The notes beneath the pieces are model-generated. The model was not told the DNA's origin, ran no database searches, and saw only the letters and a program-made list of their open reading frames with translations. Below, one piece after another: positions 1-7,419 of a DNA stretch of 64,000 nt (positions are counted from its first letter, which is position 1; the number at the start of each line of letters is the position of its first letter). Source of the stretch: Neobacillus sp. CF12 (lineage in GTDB: Bacteria > Bacillota > Bacilli > Bacillales > Cytobacillaceae); assembly GCF_030348765.1 (NCBI RefSeq), contig NZ_JAUCEU010000007.1:3841501-3905500 (forward strand). The letters run 5' to 3'. A program made the translations under genes and the position numbers.

Positions 1-2
1 AA

Positions 3-1301
3 CAGGCTGTATTAGGTGCAATTTTCTTAGAGCCCTCTTCTTTAACAGTAGCTTCAGAAATCTTAATACCAGAAGATTTTTATCGTGCTTCACACCAAAA
101 GATATTCAATGCTATGCTGAAGCTGAACGACGAAGGTAAGGTAGTTGACCTTGTCACGGTAACGGAGGAATTAGCGGCAGCAAAGCTAATTGAGGATACT
201 GGCGGAGTGAGTTACTTAAGCGAATTGGCTGGCTCTGTTCCAACAGCAGCCAATATTGAATATTATGCGAGAATCGTAGAAGAAAAGTCTTTGTTAAGAA
301 GATTAATCCGAACAGCCACTGAAATTGCTTCAGATGGTTATTCTCGTGAAGATGAAGTGGAAGCCCTATTAAGCGAAGCCGAAAAAAATATCCTTGCTGT
401 TGCCCAGCGGAAAAATGCGGGTGCCTTCCACAATATTAAAGATGTTCTCGTTCGTACGTATGACAATATTGAAGAAATGCATAACCGTGTTGGAGAAATC
501 ACCGGTATTTCTACAGGCTTTGCTGAGCTTGATCGAATGACTGCAGGTTTCCAGCGCAATGATTTAATTATCGTTGGAGCTCGTCCTTCTGTTGGTAAGA
601 CAGCTTTTGCCTTGAATATTGCCTCTAACGTTGCAATTAAGACGGGTGAAAATGTCGCGATTTTCAGTCTAGAGATGGGCGCAGAACAGCTGGTTATGCG
701 TATGCTTTGTTCTGAAGGCAATATCGACGCTCAGCGTCTTCGTACCGGATCTCTTACCGATGATGACTGGGGCAAGCTGACAATGGCGATGGGTGCTCTT
801 TCTAACTCAGGTATCTTTATTGATGATACCCCAGGGGTAAGAATAAGTGATATTCGTTCCAAGTGCCGCCGTTTAAAACAAGAACACGGGTTAGGAATGA
901 TTTTGATCGATTACTTGCAGCTTATTTTAGGAAGCGGCCGTGCCGGCGAAAACCGTCAGCAGGAAGTATCGGAGATCTCTCGTTCCCTTAAGCAGTTAGC
1001 GCGTGAGCTTCAGGTTCCCGTAATTGCTCTATCACAGCTTTCCCGTGGTGTTGAGCAGCGTCAAGACAAACGTCCAATGATGTCCGATATCCGTGAATCT
1101 GGATCAATCGAGCAAGATGCCGATATCGTCGCCTTCTTATACCGTGACGATTACTATGATAAAGAATCCGAGAATAAGAACATCATCGAAATCATCATCG
1201 CTAAGCAGCGTAACGGCCCAACAGGCACCGTTTCACTCGCCTTCGTGAAAGAATACAATAAGTTCGTAAACCTCGAGACACGGTATGATCCGAGCGCGTA
1301 A
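3..1301 (+). CDS. dnaB: Replicative DNA helicase DnaB (5' end outside window)
   Basis: Hexameric replicative helicase that unwinds the fork (called DnaC in B. subtilis). The frame is open from base 3, and its first residues (QAVLGAIFLEPSS) belong to the conserved N-terminal domain, so the true start lies before the window. The part seen has the end of the N-terminal domain, a linker, and a RecA-like ATPase with Walker A GARPSVGKT (about nt 576-602), Walker B LILIDYLQL and the SQLSRGVEQR segment. It reads co-directionally with purA, as in other Bacilli. The C-terminus looks complete and is followed by a terminator. The internal ATG at 114 is not the start. Confidence 0.97.
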   Translation, partial: QAVLGAIFLEPSSLTVASEILIPEDFYRASHQKIFNAMLKLNDEGKVVDLVTVTEELAAAKLIEDTGGVSYLSELAGSVPTAANIEYYARIVEEKSLLRRLIRTATEIASDGYSREDEVEALLSEAEKNILAVAQRKNAGAFHNIKDVLVRTYDNIEEMHNRVGEITGISTGFAELDRMTAGFQRNDLIIVGARPSVGKTAFALNIASNVAIKTGENVAIFSLEMGAEQLVMRMLCSEGNIDAQRLRTGSLTDDDWGKLTMAMGALSNSGIFIDDTPGVRISDIRSKCRRLKQEHGLGMILIDYLQLILGSGRAGENRQQEVSEISRSLKQLARELQVPVIALSQLSRGVEQRQDKRPMMSDIRESGSIEQDADIVAFLYRDDYYDKESENKNIIEIIIAKQRNGPTGTVSLAFVKEYNKFVNLETRYDPSA

Positions 1302-1314
1302 CATCTTATGGGAC

Positions 1315-1345
1315 AGCTGGCCAATTTTTTGGCTGGCTTTTTTTG
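1315..1345 (+). terminator. Rho-independent terminator after dnaB
   Basis: Nine-pair stem (GCTGGCCAA with TTGGCTGGC, two G-T wobbles) followed by a T run, 13 bases after the dnaB stop. Confidence 0.8.
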
Positions 1346-1380
1346 TAGACTGACTGCTTCGTTGTTTTATATATGGATAG

Positions 1381-1588
1381 AGGACAAATTGTGCCCTTGG
1401 ACTATTAAAAAGGATAATCGAGGGAACGATACAAGGAGAATCATGCCCTTGAACTGTTAAAAGGGGTAACCGAGGGAACGATACAAGGAGAATCATGCCC
1501 TTGGACTGTTAAAAAGGATAACCGAGGGAACAATACAAGGAGAATCGTTCCCTTGAGTTGTTAAAAGAAGTAACTAAGGGAACCATAC
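1381..1588. repeat. 52-bp tandem repeat, about 3.9 copies
   Basis: A 52-bp unit starts at 1393, 1445, 1497 and 1549, with a partial copy just before. Each unit carries the pieces CCTTGGACTGTTAAAA, AACCGAGGGAAC and ATACAAGGAGAAT. Parts of neighbouring units are complementary (AGGGAAC with GTTCCCT), so each can fold into a hairpin, best between the third and fourth copies. The array fills the gap between the dnaB terminator and the stop codon of the convergent NERD gene. No coding potential is seen. It could be an expandable intergenic repeat or a tandem terminator-like element; its function is unknown. Confidence 0.85.
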
Positions 1589-2500
1589 TTATTGTTCAAC
1601 GTAGTGAGAAGCTCTAGCTTTACCTATTAGAATAAAGTTTCTAGAAAGTATCCTTCGAATTACCTTTTTTGACTTAAGACCGCCGCACCAGTTGTAAATG
1701 GAATCAACGGTAATAATCATATCTGGAAATAATAAAATAAATTCTTTCACGCTCCTTAAAACTGCTGCTTCTACCTCTTCCACACATCCACAGTTCTTAC
1801 AAATCAGGGTTTCGTCGGTTAAAAAGGTATTACAGTTGCAGCAAATCATACCCTTTTTTACCTTTTCAAAGGTGTATGGAGGTAATTTCGGATAGGGTGA
1901 TTCAATTATATGCAGGTCTTCTAATTGCTTGGCTAATTGAAGATATTTTTTATCTAGTTTTGCAGGTCTTGAATTTAACTTTTTTAAAAAGCGATTAAGC
2001 TGTGTTGGAAAAATAATGGCGGGCTCAATTGAGGGTATATATAGATGAAACTCGGGGTTGTTGAAGATTAGATAAGAGTCAATTGTAAGCTTGAATCCTA
2101 GTTGGTGCAGTAATTTTTCAAGTAAGGTCTCGCAGCGTTCTAGTTGGTGTAAAGGATTCTTTTGTGTGACACCTGCGGGGTTATACCATTTATTTTCTTT
2201 GACAACGTAGTCTCCTTCAAAGTTTTTTATGTCTAATAGATAAACTTTCTCATAGGCAATGATTAACGTGTCAATTTGGAAAATGGATTGGCTATATTCA
2301 AGTAATAAGTCATGTAGAATTAGCCAATTATCGGTAAGACCTAGCAGCCAAATATCACTTCTTACCTCGCCTTCATAACCTTTAGTAATTGTCCAAAAAT
2401 GCTTCTGTTCATCCTCTGAAAAATCCATTCTAGCTTTTAAAAAGCGATTAAGGACTAATTCCAACGGTTCTGATCGCTGTTTAAATACCATATAACACAT
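1589..2500 (-). CDS. NERD domain protein with C-terminal zinc ribbon
   Basis: This 303-residue protein shows NERD (nuclease-related) domain features: a KGYEGE segment near residue 40, then LLDIKNFEGDY and a NPLHQLER segment, resembling the acidic/Lys active-site pattern of restriction-like folds. Near residues 215-240 are two CxxC pairs (CCNCN and CKNCG), suggesting a zinc ribbon, followed by a small helical tail. The target and role are unknown; NERD proteins are presumed nucleic-acid processing enzymes. The ATG at 2491 is an alternative start, and neither has a strong ribosome binding site. The gene stands alone, convergent with dnaB and divergent from purA. Confidence 0.8.
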   Translation of the reverse strand: MCYMVFKQRSEPLELVLNRFLKARMDFSEDEQKHFWTITKGYEGEVRSDIWLLGLTDNWLILHDLLLEYSQSIFQIDTLIIAYEKVYLLDIKNFEGDYVVKENKWYNPAGVTQKNPLHQLERCETLLEKLLHQLGFKLTIDSYLIFNNPEFHLYIPSIEPAIIFPTQLNRFLKKLNSRPAKLDKKYLQLAKQLEDLHIIESPYPKLPPYTFEKVKKGMICCNCNTFLTDETLICKNCGCVEEVEAAVLRSVKEFILLFPDMIITVDSIYNWCGGLKSKKVIRRILSRNFILIGKARASHYVEQ

Positions 2501-2581
2501 CCAATCATTATTTTCAAAAAACTATAATACCTATTTTATGGAAAAACAACTCTCATTACAAGATAGATTCATTAATTAATA

Positions 2582-2626
2582 TTTTACGAACATATTTTAA
2601 TATGTTTATATAAATCGTTCGTGTTT
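2582..2626. promoter_or_regulatory. Probable PurR PurBox pair upstream of purA
   Basis: Two facing copies of the Bacillus PurBox core lie here: ACGAACAT at 2586-2593, and the reverse complement ATCGTTCGTG at 2615-2624 (reads CACGAACGAT on the other strand). The 13-bp boxes are 19 bp apart, near the spacing known for PurR-repressed operons. The pair sits directly upstream of the -35, where PurR would block transcription. Inferred from the consensus, not tested. Confidence 0.6.
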
Positions 2627-2628
2627 TA

Positions 2629-2658
2629 TTGACTTTTACCTAAAGAAATTGGTAAACT
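2629..2658 (+). promoter_or_regulatory. Likely sigma-A promoter of purA
   Basis: TTGACT (2629-2634), an 18-bp spacer, then TAAACT (2653-2658). It is followed by a strong GGAGGTG ribosome binding site at 2691-2697, six bases before the purA ATG. Confidence 0.5.
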
Positions 2659-2702
2659 TGTCTGTGGAAAAAGAAAAGTGTATATAATTTGGAGGTGCCT
2701 AT

Positions 2703-3995
2703 ATGACGTCAGTAGTGGTAGTTGGTACACAATGGGGAGACGAAGGAAAAGGTAAAATTACCGATTTTCTTTCTGAAAATGCAGAGGCAATTGCTCGTTA
2801 TCAAGGTGGAAATAACGCCGGTCATACGATCAAGTTCAATGGAGAGACTTATAAATTACACCTAATTCCATCTGGAATTTTTTATAAAGAGAAAATCTGT
2901 GTGATTGGAAATGGGATGGTCGTAGACCCGAAAGCGCTTGTTGCAGAACTTGCTTATCTACACGAAAAAGGAATTACAACAGATAATCTTCGTATTAGTA
3001 ATCGTGCACATGTCATCCTTCCTTATCATTTAAAGCTTGATATTGTGGAGGAAGAAAGTAAGGGCGCCAATAAAATTGGAACCACGAAAAAGGGAATTGG
3101 TCCTGCTTACATGGATAAGGCAGCACGTGTAGGGATTAGAATAGCTGACCTGCTAGAGCGTGATGTGTTTGAAGAAAAGCTTGAACGTAATTTGGCAGAA
3201 AAAAATCGTTTATTTGAACGTATTTATGAGACCTCTGGTTTTACAAAAGAGGAAATTTTAAATGAGTATTATGAATATGGACAGCAAATTAAACAATATG
3301 TTTGTGATACCTCCGTTGTGTTGAATGATGCATTGGATGAAGGTAAACGGGTGCTATTTGAAGGTGCTCAGGGCGTCATGTTGGATATTGACCAGGGTAC
3401 GTACCCATTTGTTACTTCTTCAAATCCTGTTGCTGGAGGCGTAACAATTGGCTCTGGTGTTGGTCCATCAAAGATTACCCATGTTGTTGGTGTATGTAAG
3501 GCATATACTTCTCGTGTGGGTGATGGCCCATTCCCAACTGAATTACATGATGAAATCGGCAGTCAGATTCGTGAGGTTGGACGTGAATACGGTACAACGA
3601 CAGGACGTCCACGTCGAATCGGCTGGTTTGACAGTGTGGTTGTCCGTCATGCGCGTCGTGTTAGCGGCTTAACTGATTTATCACTTAATTCCATTGATGT
3701 ATTATCTGGTCTTAAGACGCTAAAAATCTGTACAGCCTACAGCTATAAAGGTGAACTGATTACCGAATATCCTGCAAGTCTTAAGGTATTAGCGGAGTGC
3801 GAACCAGTTTATGAAGAACTTCCTGGTTGGGATGAGGATATTACAGGAGTTAAATCATTAGATGAATTGCCTGTTAATGCGCGTCACTATGTAGAACGTG
3901 TTACCCAGCTTACCGGAATTCCATTAACAACTTTCTCTGTAGGTCCAGATCGTAATCAAACAAATGTTGTTCGCAGTCCTTGGAGACAGATTTAA
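2703..3995 (+). CDS. purA: Adenylosuccinate synthetase
   Basis: Catalyses GTP-dependent condensation of IMP with aspartate, the first committed step from IMP to AMP. At 430 residues it has the normal family length. The N-terminal loop GDEGKGK (residues 12-18), GGNNAGHT around residue 40, and [12 protein letters not shown] are hallmark motifs. The ATG is preceded by GGAGGTG at ideal spacing. It is monocistronic between a PurBox-containing promoter and its own terminator. Its place between dnaB and the tRNA cluster matches other Bacilli. Confidence 0.98.
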   Translation: MTSVVVVGTQWGDEGKGKITDFLSENAEAIARYQGGNNAGHTIKFNGETYKLHLIPSGIFYKEKICVIGNGMVVDPKALVAELAYLHEKGITTDNLRISNRAHVILPYHLKLDIVEEESKGANKIGTTKKGIGPAYMDKAARVGIRIADLLERDVFEEKLERNLAEKNRLFERIYETSGFTKEEILNEYYEYGQQIKQYVCDTSVVLNDALDEGKRVLFEGAQGVMLDIDQGTYPFVTSSNPVAGGVTIGSGVGPSKITHVVGVCKAYTSRVGDGPFPTELHDEIGSQIREVGREYGTTTGRPRRIGWFDSVVVRHARRVSGLTDLSLNSIDVLSGLKTLKICTAYSYKGELITEYPASLKVLAECEPVYEELPGWDEDITGVKSLDELPVNARHYVERVTQLTGIPLTTFSVGPDRNQTNVVRSPWRQI

Positions 3996-4006
3996 TTACA
4001 GAGATG

Positions 4007-4036
4007 GCCCTCATTTTCTGAGGGCTTTTTCTTTTT
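4007..4036 (+). terminator. Terminator after purA
   Basis: Stem GCCCTCA/TGAGGGC at 4007-4025 with a TTTTC loop, followed by a T-rich tail. Confidence 0.9.
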
Positions 4037-4058
4037 TAATACTTTTTTAAAAAAAGTG

Positions 4059-4088
4059 TTGCACATTAGATGCAAGCCATGCTATTAT
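4059..4088 (+). promoter_or_regulatory. Candidate promoter of the tRNA cluster
   Basis: TTGCAC (4059-4064), an 18-bp spacer and TATTAT (4083-4088), upstream of the truncated tRNA-Lys copy and the four intact tRNAs. I see no equally good promoter between 4153 and 4272, so transcription probably starts here and runs through the ~180-nt leader. Confidence 0.5.
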
Positions 4089-4126
4089 AAAAAGCGTCGT
4101 CACGAACGAGACAAGCATTTAAGTAG

Positions 4127-4152
4127 GAGCCATTAGCTCAGTTGGTGGAGCA
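4127..4152 (+). pseudogene. Truncated tRNA-Lys copy (5' quarter only)
   Basis: The 26 bases match the 5' end of the intact tRNA-Lys at 4273, covering acceptor strand and D-arm, with a single A-to-G change at 4147. After 4152 the sequence diverges completely, with no anticodon or T-arm. The flanking segments AAGCGTCG (4092-4099) and CGACGCTT (4158-4165) are perfectly complementary and would enclose the fragment in a stem. It is either a recombination relic or part of a structured leader RNA. Confidence 0.75.
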
Positions 4153-4272
4153 ATGAGCGACGCTTCAATGAATGAGCTTCGAATTGTACACGCCGAGTTG
4201 CTACTTGCATAGGCTTTCTGAGGCGGGGACATCTGACGACGGTTATAAAGGTTTAGGAAATTATTCTAGTAC

Positions 4273-4348
4273 GAGCCATTAGCTCAGTTGGTAGAGCATC
4301 TGACTTTTAATCAGAGGGTCGAAGGTTCGAGTCCTTCATGGCTCACCA
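4273..4348 (+). tRNA. tRNA-Lys (anticodon UUU)
   Basis: Complete cloverleaf: acceptor GAGCCAT/ATGGCTC, D-arm AGCTCAGTTGGTAGAGC, anticodon loop CTTTTAA, T-arm GGTTCGAGTCC, and an encoded CCA. It is first of the Lys-Glu-Asp-Phe cluster, which resembles a B. subtilis cluster of the same composition. Confidence 0.97.
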
Positions 4349-4386
4349 TTTATTTTCTAACGAAAATAATTGTTGATTATTAATAT

Positions 4387-4458
4387 GGCCCCTTGGTCAA
4401 GTGGTTAAGACACCTCCCTTTCACGGAGGTAACACGGGTTCGAATCCCGTAGGGGTCA
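4387..4458 (+). tRNA. tRNA-Glu (anticodon UUC)
   Basis: Acceptor GGCCCCT/AGGGGTC, anticodon loop CTTTCAC, T-arm GGTTCGAATCC. The 3' CCA is not encoded (the sequence continues ATT), so nucleotidyltransferase must add it. Confidence 0.96.
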
Positions 4459-4528
4459 TTGGCATTTGATTGTTGGCAAGTGACTGGCAAGTCCGGTTTA
4501 CTTGCTGACGATCGATATCATAAAAATT

Positions 4529-4605
4529 GGTCTGGTAGTTCAGTTGGTTAGAATGCCTGCCTGTCACGCAGGAGGTCGCGGGTTCGAGTCCCGTCCAGAC
4601 CGCCA
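4529..4605 (+). tRNA. tRNA-Asp (anticodon GUC)
   Basis: Acceptor GGTCTGG/CCAGACC, anticodon loop CTGTCAC, T-arm GGTTCGAGTCC, discriminator G and encoded CCA. Confidence 0.97.
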
Positions 4606-4611
4606 TTAGTT

Positions 4612-4684
4612 GGCTCAGTAGCTCAGTCGGTAGAGCAAAGGACTGAAAATCCTTGTGTCGGCGGTTCGATTCCGTCCTGAGCCA
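4612..4684 (+). tRNA. tRNA-Phe (anticodon GAA)
   Basis: Acceptor GGCTCAG/CTGAGCC, anticodon loop CTGAAAA, T-arm GGTTCGATTCC. CCA is not encoded. Six bases separate it from tRNA-Asp, indicating one transcript. Confidence 0.97.
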
Positions 4685-4688
4685 TAAT

Positions 4689-4722
4689 AAAAAAGAAGCT
4701 TGCATTGGTAAGCTTCTTTTTT
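4689..4722 (+). terminator. Terminator of the tRNA cluster
   Basis: AAGAAGCTT/AAGCTTCTT stem with an 8-nt loop and a following T run, five bases after tRNA-Phe. Confidence 0.9.
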
Positions 4723-5078
4723 ATTTGTAACAAACGTAATGTTCTTGTATTAAAACATCCAAATATTTACACCATTTTAGCGAAGCATGTCTGTATTTGT
4801 AAAATGTAGGCATATAATAATTTCTACTAAAACGTTGATCTAATAACTTTAACCTATGAATATAGGAAAAATAGCACATAAAAACTGAGCCATTACCAAC
4901 TCCTATGTTTGTAGTAAAATGTCAGTTATTATACAATTTTGTTACATTATCAAGACTAATCGTTATTTATTAGGAATTTATGTTAAAGTTAAAATGTAGT
5001 AAAAAGAGGGAAATTTCTTTTGTGTGATTATAAAGTACTAGATTAAGAGAGTTGTTTCCGCAATTTAGGAGGATTCCA
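4723..5078. other. AT-rich intergenic region upstream of the M23 gene
   Basis: About 356 bases without a gene. It should hold the promoter of the cell-wall hydrolase gene. I looked for the WalR box (TGTWAH-N5-TGTWAH) and found single half-sites such as TGTTAA near 4980 but no correctly spaced pair. Confidence 0.6.
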
Positions 5079-6536
5079 ATGTTATTTTTTAATAAAGGAA
5101 GAAGATCAAGTAAATTAGAGAAAAAACAATCTTTGAAAACTGTAGTTATGACAGCGCTTGCTGCTTCTGCACTGATTTTCAGCACTGTGTCTGCGAGTGC
5201 AGCGGGTTCATATAAATTAACAACTGTATACCATGTATACCATAATCAAGAATATATAGGGACTGTTTCTGATAAAGAGCTTGTCGAGAATATTGTCGAA
5301 GAAAAAGAAGAAATGTTTAAAGAATCGACAAAGGATTTAAACGTAAAATTTGGCTCGGATATTGACTACATAAAAGAGCAGGTTTTTAATTCAACAGCGA
5401 ATGATAAAGAAACCATTCAAAACCTAGAAGGTGCAATTCAACTTCAGGCAGAAGCTTCCTCCATTATCATTGATGGCAATCCGGTTGTCTTTCTCGAAAA
5501 CCAGGAAATCGCTGAAGATGTTATTAATAGACTTAAACTTAACTATGTAACTCAAGCACAACTAGACGAAGTAGAAGCTAGAAAAGCAGCACCAACAGCT
5601 GAGTTACCACCATTGAAAGAAAATGAAACTCGTATATTAGACGTAAGAGCATCTAAAGAAGTTTCATTTGATTTAGAAAAAGTAACACCAGATAGAATTA
5701 TGTCTGCCGATGAAGCAGTTACCTTTTTACAAAAAGGTACGTTAGAAGAAAAGAAATATGTAGCCCAAGAAGGCGATGTACTCGGTACTATTGCTAATAA
5801 TCACGGATTAACATTAGTCGACTTTCTTGCATTAAATCCTGGACTAACGGAAGACTCCGTAGTAAATATTGGTCAAGAAGTTAATGTTACAGTATTAAAA
5901 CCATATCTTGAAATTATTGTTGACAAAGAAGTAAATCAAAAAGAAGAGATTCCGTTTGCAAATGAAACGGTTGATGATGCCGCTATGCCTAAAGGTGAAA
6001 CAACCGTTAAGCAAGAAGGTAAAAATGGTGAACGTTCTGTTAATTACCGAATTTCAATACAAAATGGTACAACCGTCAGCAGCATCGTTACAAGTGAGTC
6101 CATACTTGTACAGCCAGTTAATCACATTGTAGTAAAAGGAACAAAGGTTATTCCTTCTCGTGGTAGTGGTAACCTTGCTTGGCCAACATCAGGTGGATAT
6201 ATCTCTAGTAAGCAAGGCTATAGATGGGGTAAAAGCCATAAGGGAATTGATATCGCAAGACCAAGTAATCTAACCATTAAAGCAGCTGATAATGGGAAAG
6301 TTGTTTCAGCAGGCTGGGATGGCGGTTACGGTAACAAAGTTGTGATTGATCATCAGAATGGTCTACGTACCGTATATGCTCACCTCGCCTCTATTAGTGT
6401 AAGTGTAGGCCAAACCGTTTCACAAGGCTCTGCTCTTGGTGTTATGGGTTCAACTGGAAACTCAACTGGGGTTCACTTGCATTTTGAAGTTTACAAAAAT
6501 GGAGCGCTTCAAAATCCGCTTAGTTATTTAAAATAA
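5079..6536 (+). CDS. Secreted M23 peptidoglycan endopeptidase with LysM and G5-like domains
   Basis: Predicted exported cell-wall hydrolase of 485 residues. The order is: basic N-terminus and hydrophobic signal peptide ending near ASAAG (residue ~42), a charged region, a LysM module beginning KYVAQEGDVLGTIANNHG, a G5-like segment (KEEIPF...VKGTKV), and a C-terminal M23 domain with HKGIDIA and HLHFEV supplying zinc ligands. It would cleave peptide cross-bridges and anchor through LysM. The ATG at 5079 is chosen because AGGAGG lies at 5067-5072; an upstream in-frame TTG at 5052 has no such site. Its place directly before walRK fits a WalR-controlled hydrolase, though I found no clear WalR box. 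Confidence 0.9.
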   Translation: MLFFNKGRRSSKLEKKQSLKTVVMTALAASALIFSTVSASAAGSYKLTTVYHVYHNQEYIGTVSDKELVENIVEEKEEMFKESTKDLNVKFGSDIDYIKEQVFNSTANDKETIQNLEGAIQLQAEASSIIIDGNPVVFLENQEIAEDVINRLKLNYVTQAQLDEVEARKAAPTAELPPLKENETRILDVRASKEVSFDLEKVTPDRIMSADEAVTFLQKGTLEEKKYVAQEGDVLGTIANNHGLTLVDFLALNPGLTEDSVVNIGQEVNVTVLKPYLEIIVDKEVNQKEEIPFANETVDDAAMPKGETTVKQEGKNGERSVNYRISIQNGTTVSSIVTSESILVQPVNHIVVKGTKVIPSRGSGNLAWPTSGGYISSKQGYRWGKSHKGIDIARPSNLTIKAADNGKVVSAGWDGGYGNKVVIDHQNGLRTVYAHLASISVSVGQTVSQGSALGVMGSTGNSTGVHLHFEVYKNGALQNPLSYLK

Positions 6537-6550
6537 TATCTATTATAATA

Positions 6551-6582
6551 AAAGAGTCTCTGGTCTGTACTAGAGGCTCTTT
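6551..6582 (+). terminator. Terminator-like hairpin after the M23 gene
   Basis: AAAGAGTCTCT/AGAGGCTCTTT stem with one G-T wobble. The T tract after it is short, so it may be leaky. Confidence 0.6.
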
Positions 6583-6609
6583 GCGTGTTAAATACTACTA
6601 ATAGATGAA

Positions 6610-6638
6610 TTACTGCAAATAACATGTTAAAGTAAACT
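6610..6638 (+). promoter_or_regulatory. Candidate walRK promoter
   Basis: TTACTG (6610-6615), exactly 17 bp, then TAAACT (6633-6638), about 60 bp before the walR start. Confidence 0.4.
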
Positions 6639-6700
6639 AGAGTAGAAATGCCGTTTATTATTTTCAATAGATATATTTTATAAACAAAGGAGCAATGGGT

Positions 6701-7411
6701 ATGGAAAAGAAAATTCTTGTAGTGGATGATGAAAAACCGATTGCGGATATTTTGCAATTTAACTTAAAAAAAGAAGGTTACGATGTTTACAGTGCCTATG
6801 ATGGCAATGAAGCACTAGCGATGGTGGAAGAAGTACAACCAGATTTAATTCTCTTAGATATCATGCTTCCATTAAAAGATGGAATGGAAGTTTGTCGTGA
6901 AGTCCGCAAGAAATATGATATGCCGATTATTATGCTGACGGCTAAAGATTCAGAAATAGATAAGGTACTTGGTCTTGAGCTTGGAGCAGATGATTATGTA
7001 ACCAAGCCCTTTAGTACAAGAGAATTAATTGCCAGAGTGAAAGCTAACCTGCGCAGACATCAAGTCGTCATCTCTCAGTCAGATGAGGATGTTGAAACTA
7101 ATGAAATTGAAGTTGGTTCCCTTACGATTCACCCAAATGCATATGTGGTTTCAAAACGCGGGGAGACGATTGAACTGACGCACCGTGAATTTGAACTGCT
7201 CTACTATTTGGCAAAACACATCGGGCAGGTAATGACTAGGGAACACCTGCTGCAAACTGTTTGGGGTTATGATTATTACGGAGATGTTCGAACGGTTGAT
7301 GTAACGGTTCGCCGCTTACGCGAAAAGATTGAAGATAACCCAAGCCACCCTACGTGGATCGTCACTCGTAGAGGAGTGGGCTACTACTTGCGTAACCCAG
7401 ATCAGGAGTAA
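6701..7411 (+). CDS. walR: Response regulator WalR (YycF)
   Basis: Essential OmpR-family regulator of cell-wall metabolism. Its 236 residues comprise a receiver domain (D9, D10, phospho-acceptor D53 in LLDIMLP, K102 region TKPFSTREL) and a C-terminal winged helix ending in the [12 protein letters not shown] and RGVGYYL motifs. The ATG at 6701 gives [16 protein letters not shown] and sits eight bases after AAAGGAG; the ATG at 6695 is too close to it. It is first gene of the walRKHIJ operon. Confidence 0.97.
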   Translation: MEKKILVVDDEKPIADILQFNLKKEGYDVYSAYDGNEALAMVEEVQPDLILLDIMLPLKDGMEVCREVRKKYDMPIIMLTAKDSEIDKVLGLELGADDYVTKPFSTRELIARVKANLRRHQVVISQSDEDVETNEIEVGSLTIHPNAYVVSKRGETIELTHREFELLYYLAKHIGQVMTREHLLQTVWGYDYYGDVRTVDVTVRRLREKIEDNPSHPTWIVTRRGVGYYLRNPDQE

Positions 7412-7419
7412 TGCCCTAC

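Noticed and set aside
1381..1588. CRISPR array
   Set aside because: The repeats are directly tandem with no unique spacers, and no cas genes are present.
4092..4272. T-box riboswitch in the tRNA leader
   Set aside because: There is no T-box sequence or specifier stem, and the downstream genes are tRNAs, not aminoacyl-tRNA or amino-acid genes.
4421..4705. 94-codon minus-strand frame across the tRNA cluster
   Set aside because: It is the complement of tRNA-Glu, Asp and Phe genes; the GFEPVL/ESNRRH-like translation is a familiar artefact of antisense tRNA sequence.
4723..5078. WalR box upstream of the M23 gene
   Set aside because: Only isolated TGTWA half-sites occur; no pair has the required 5-bp spacing.
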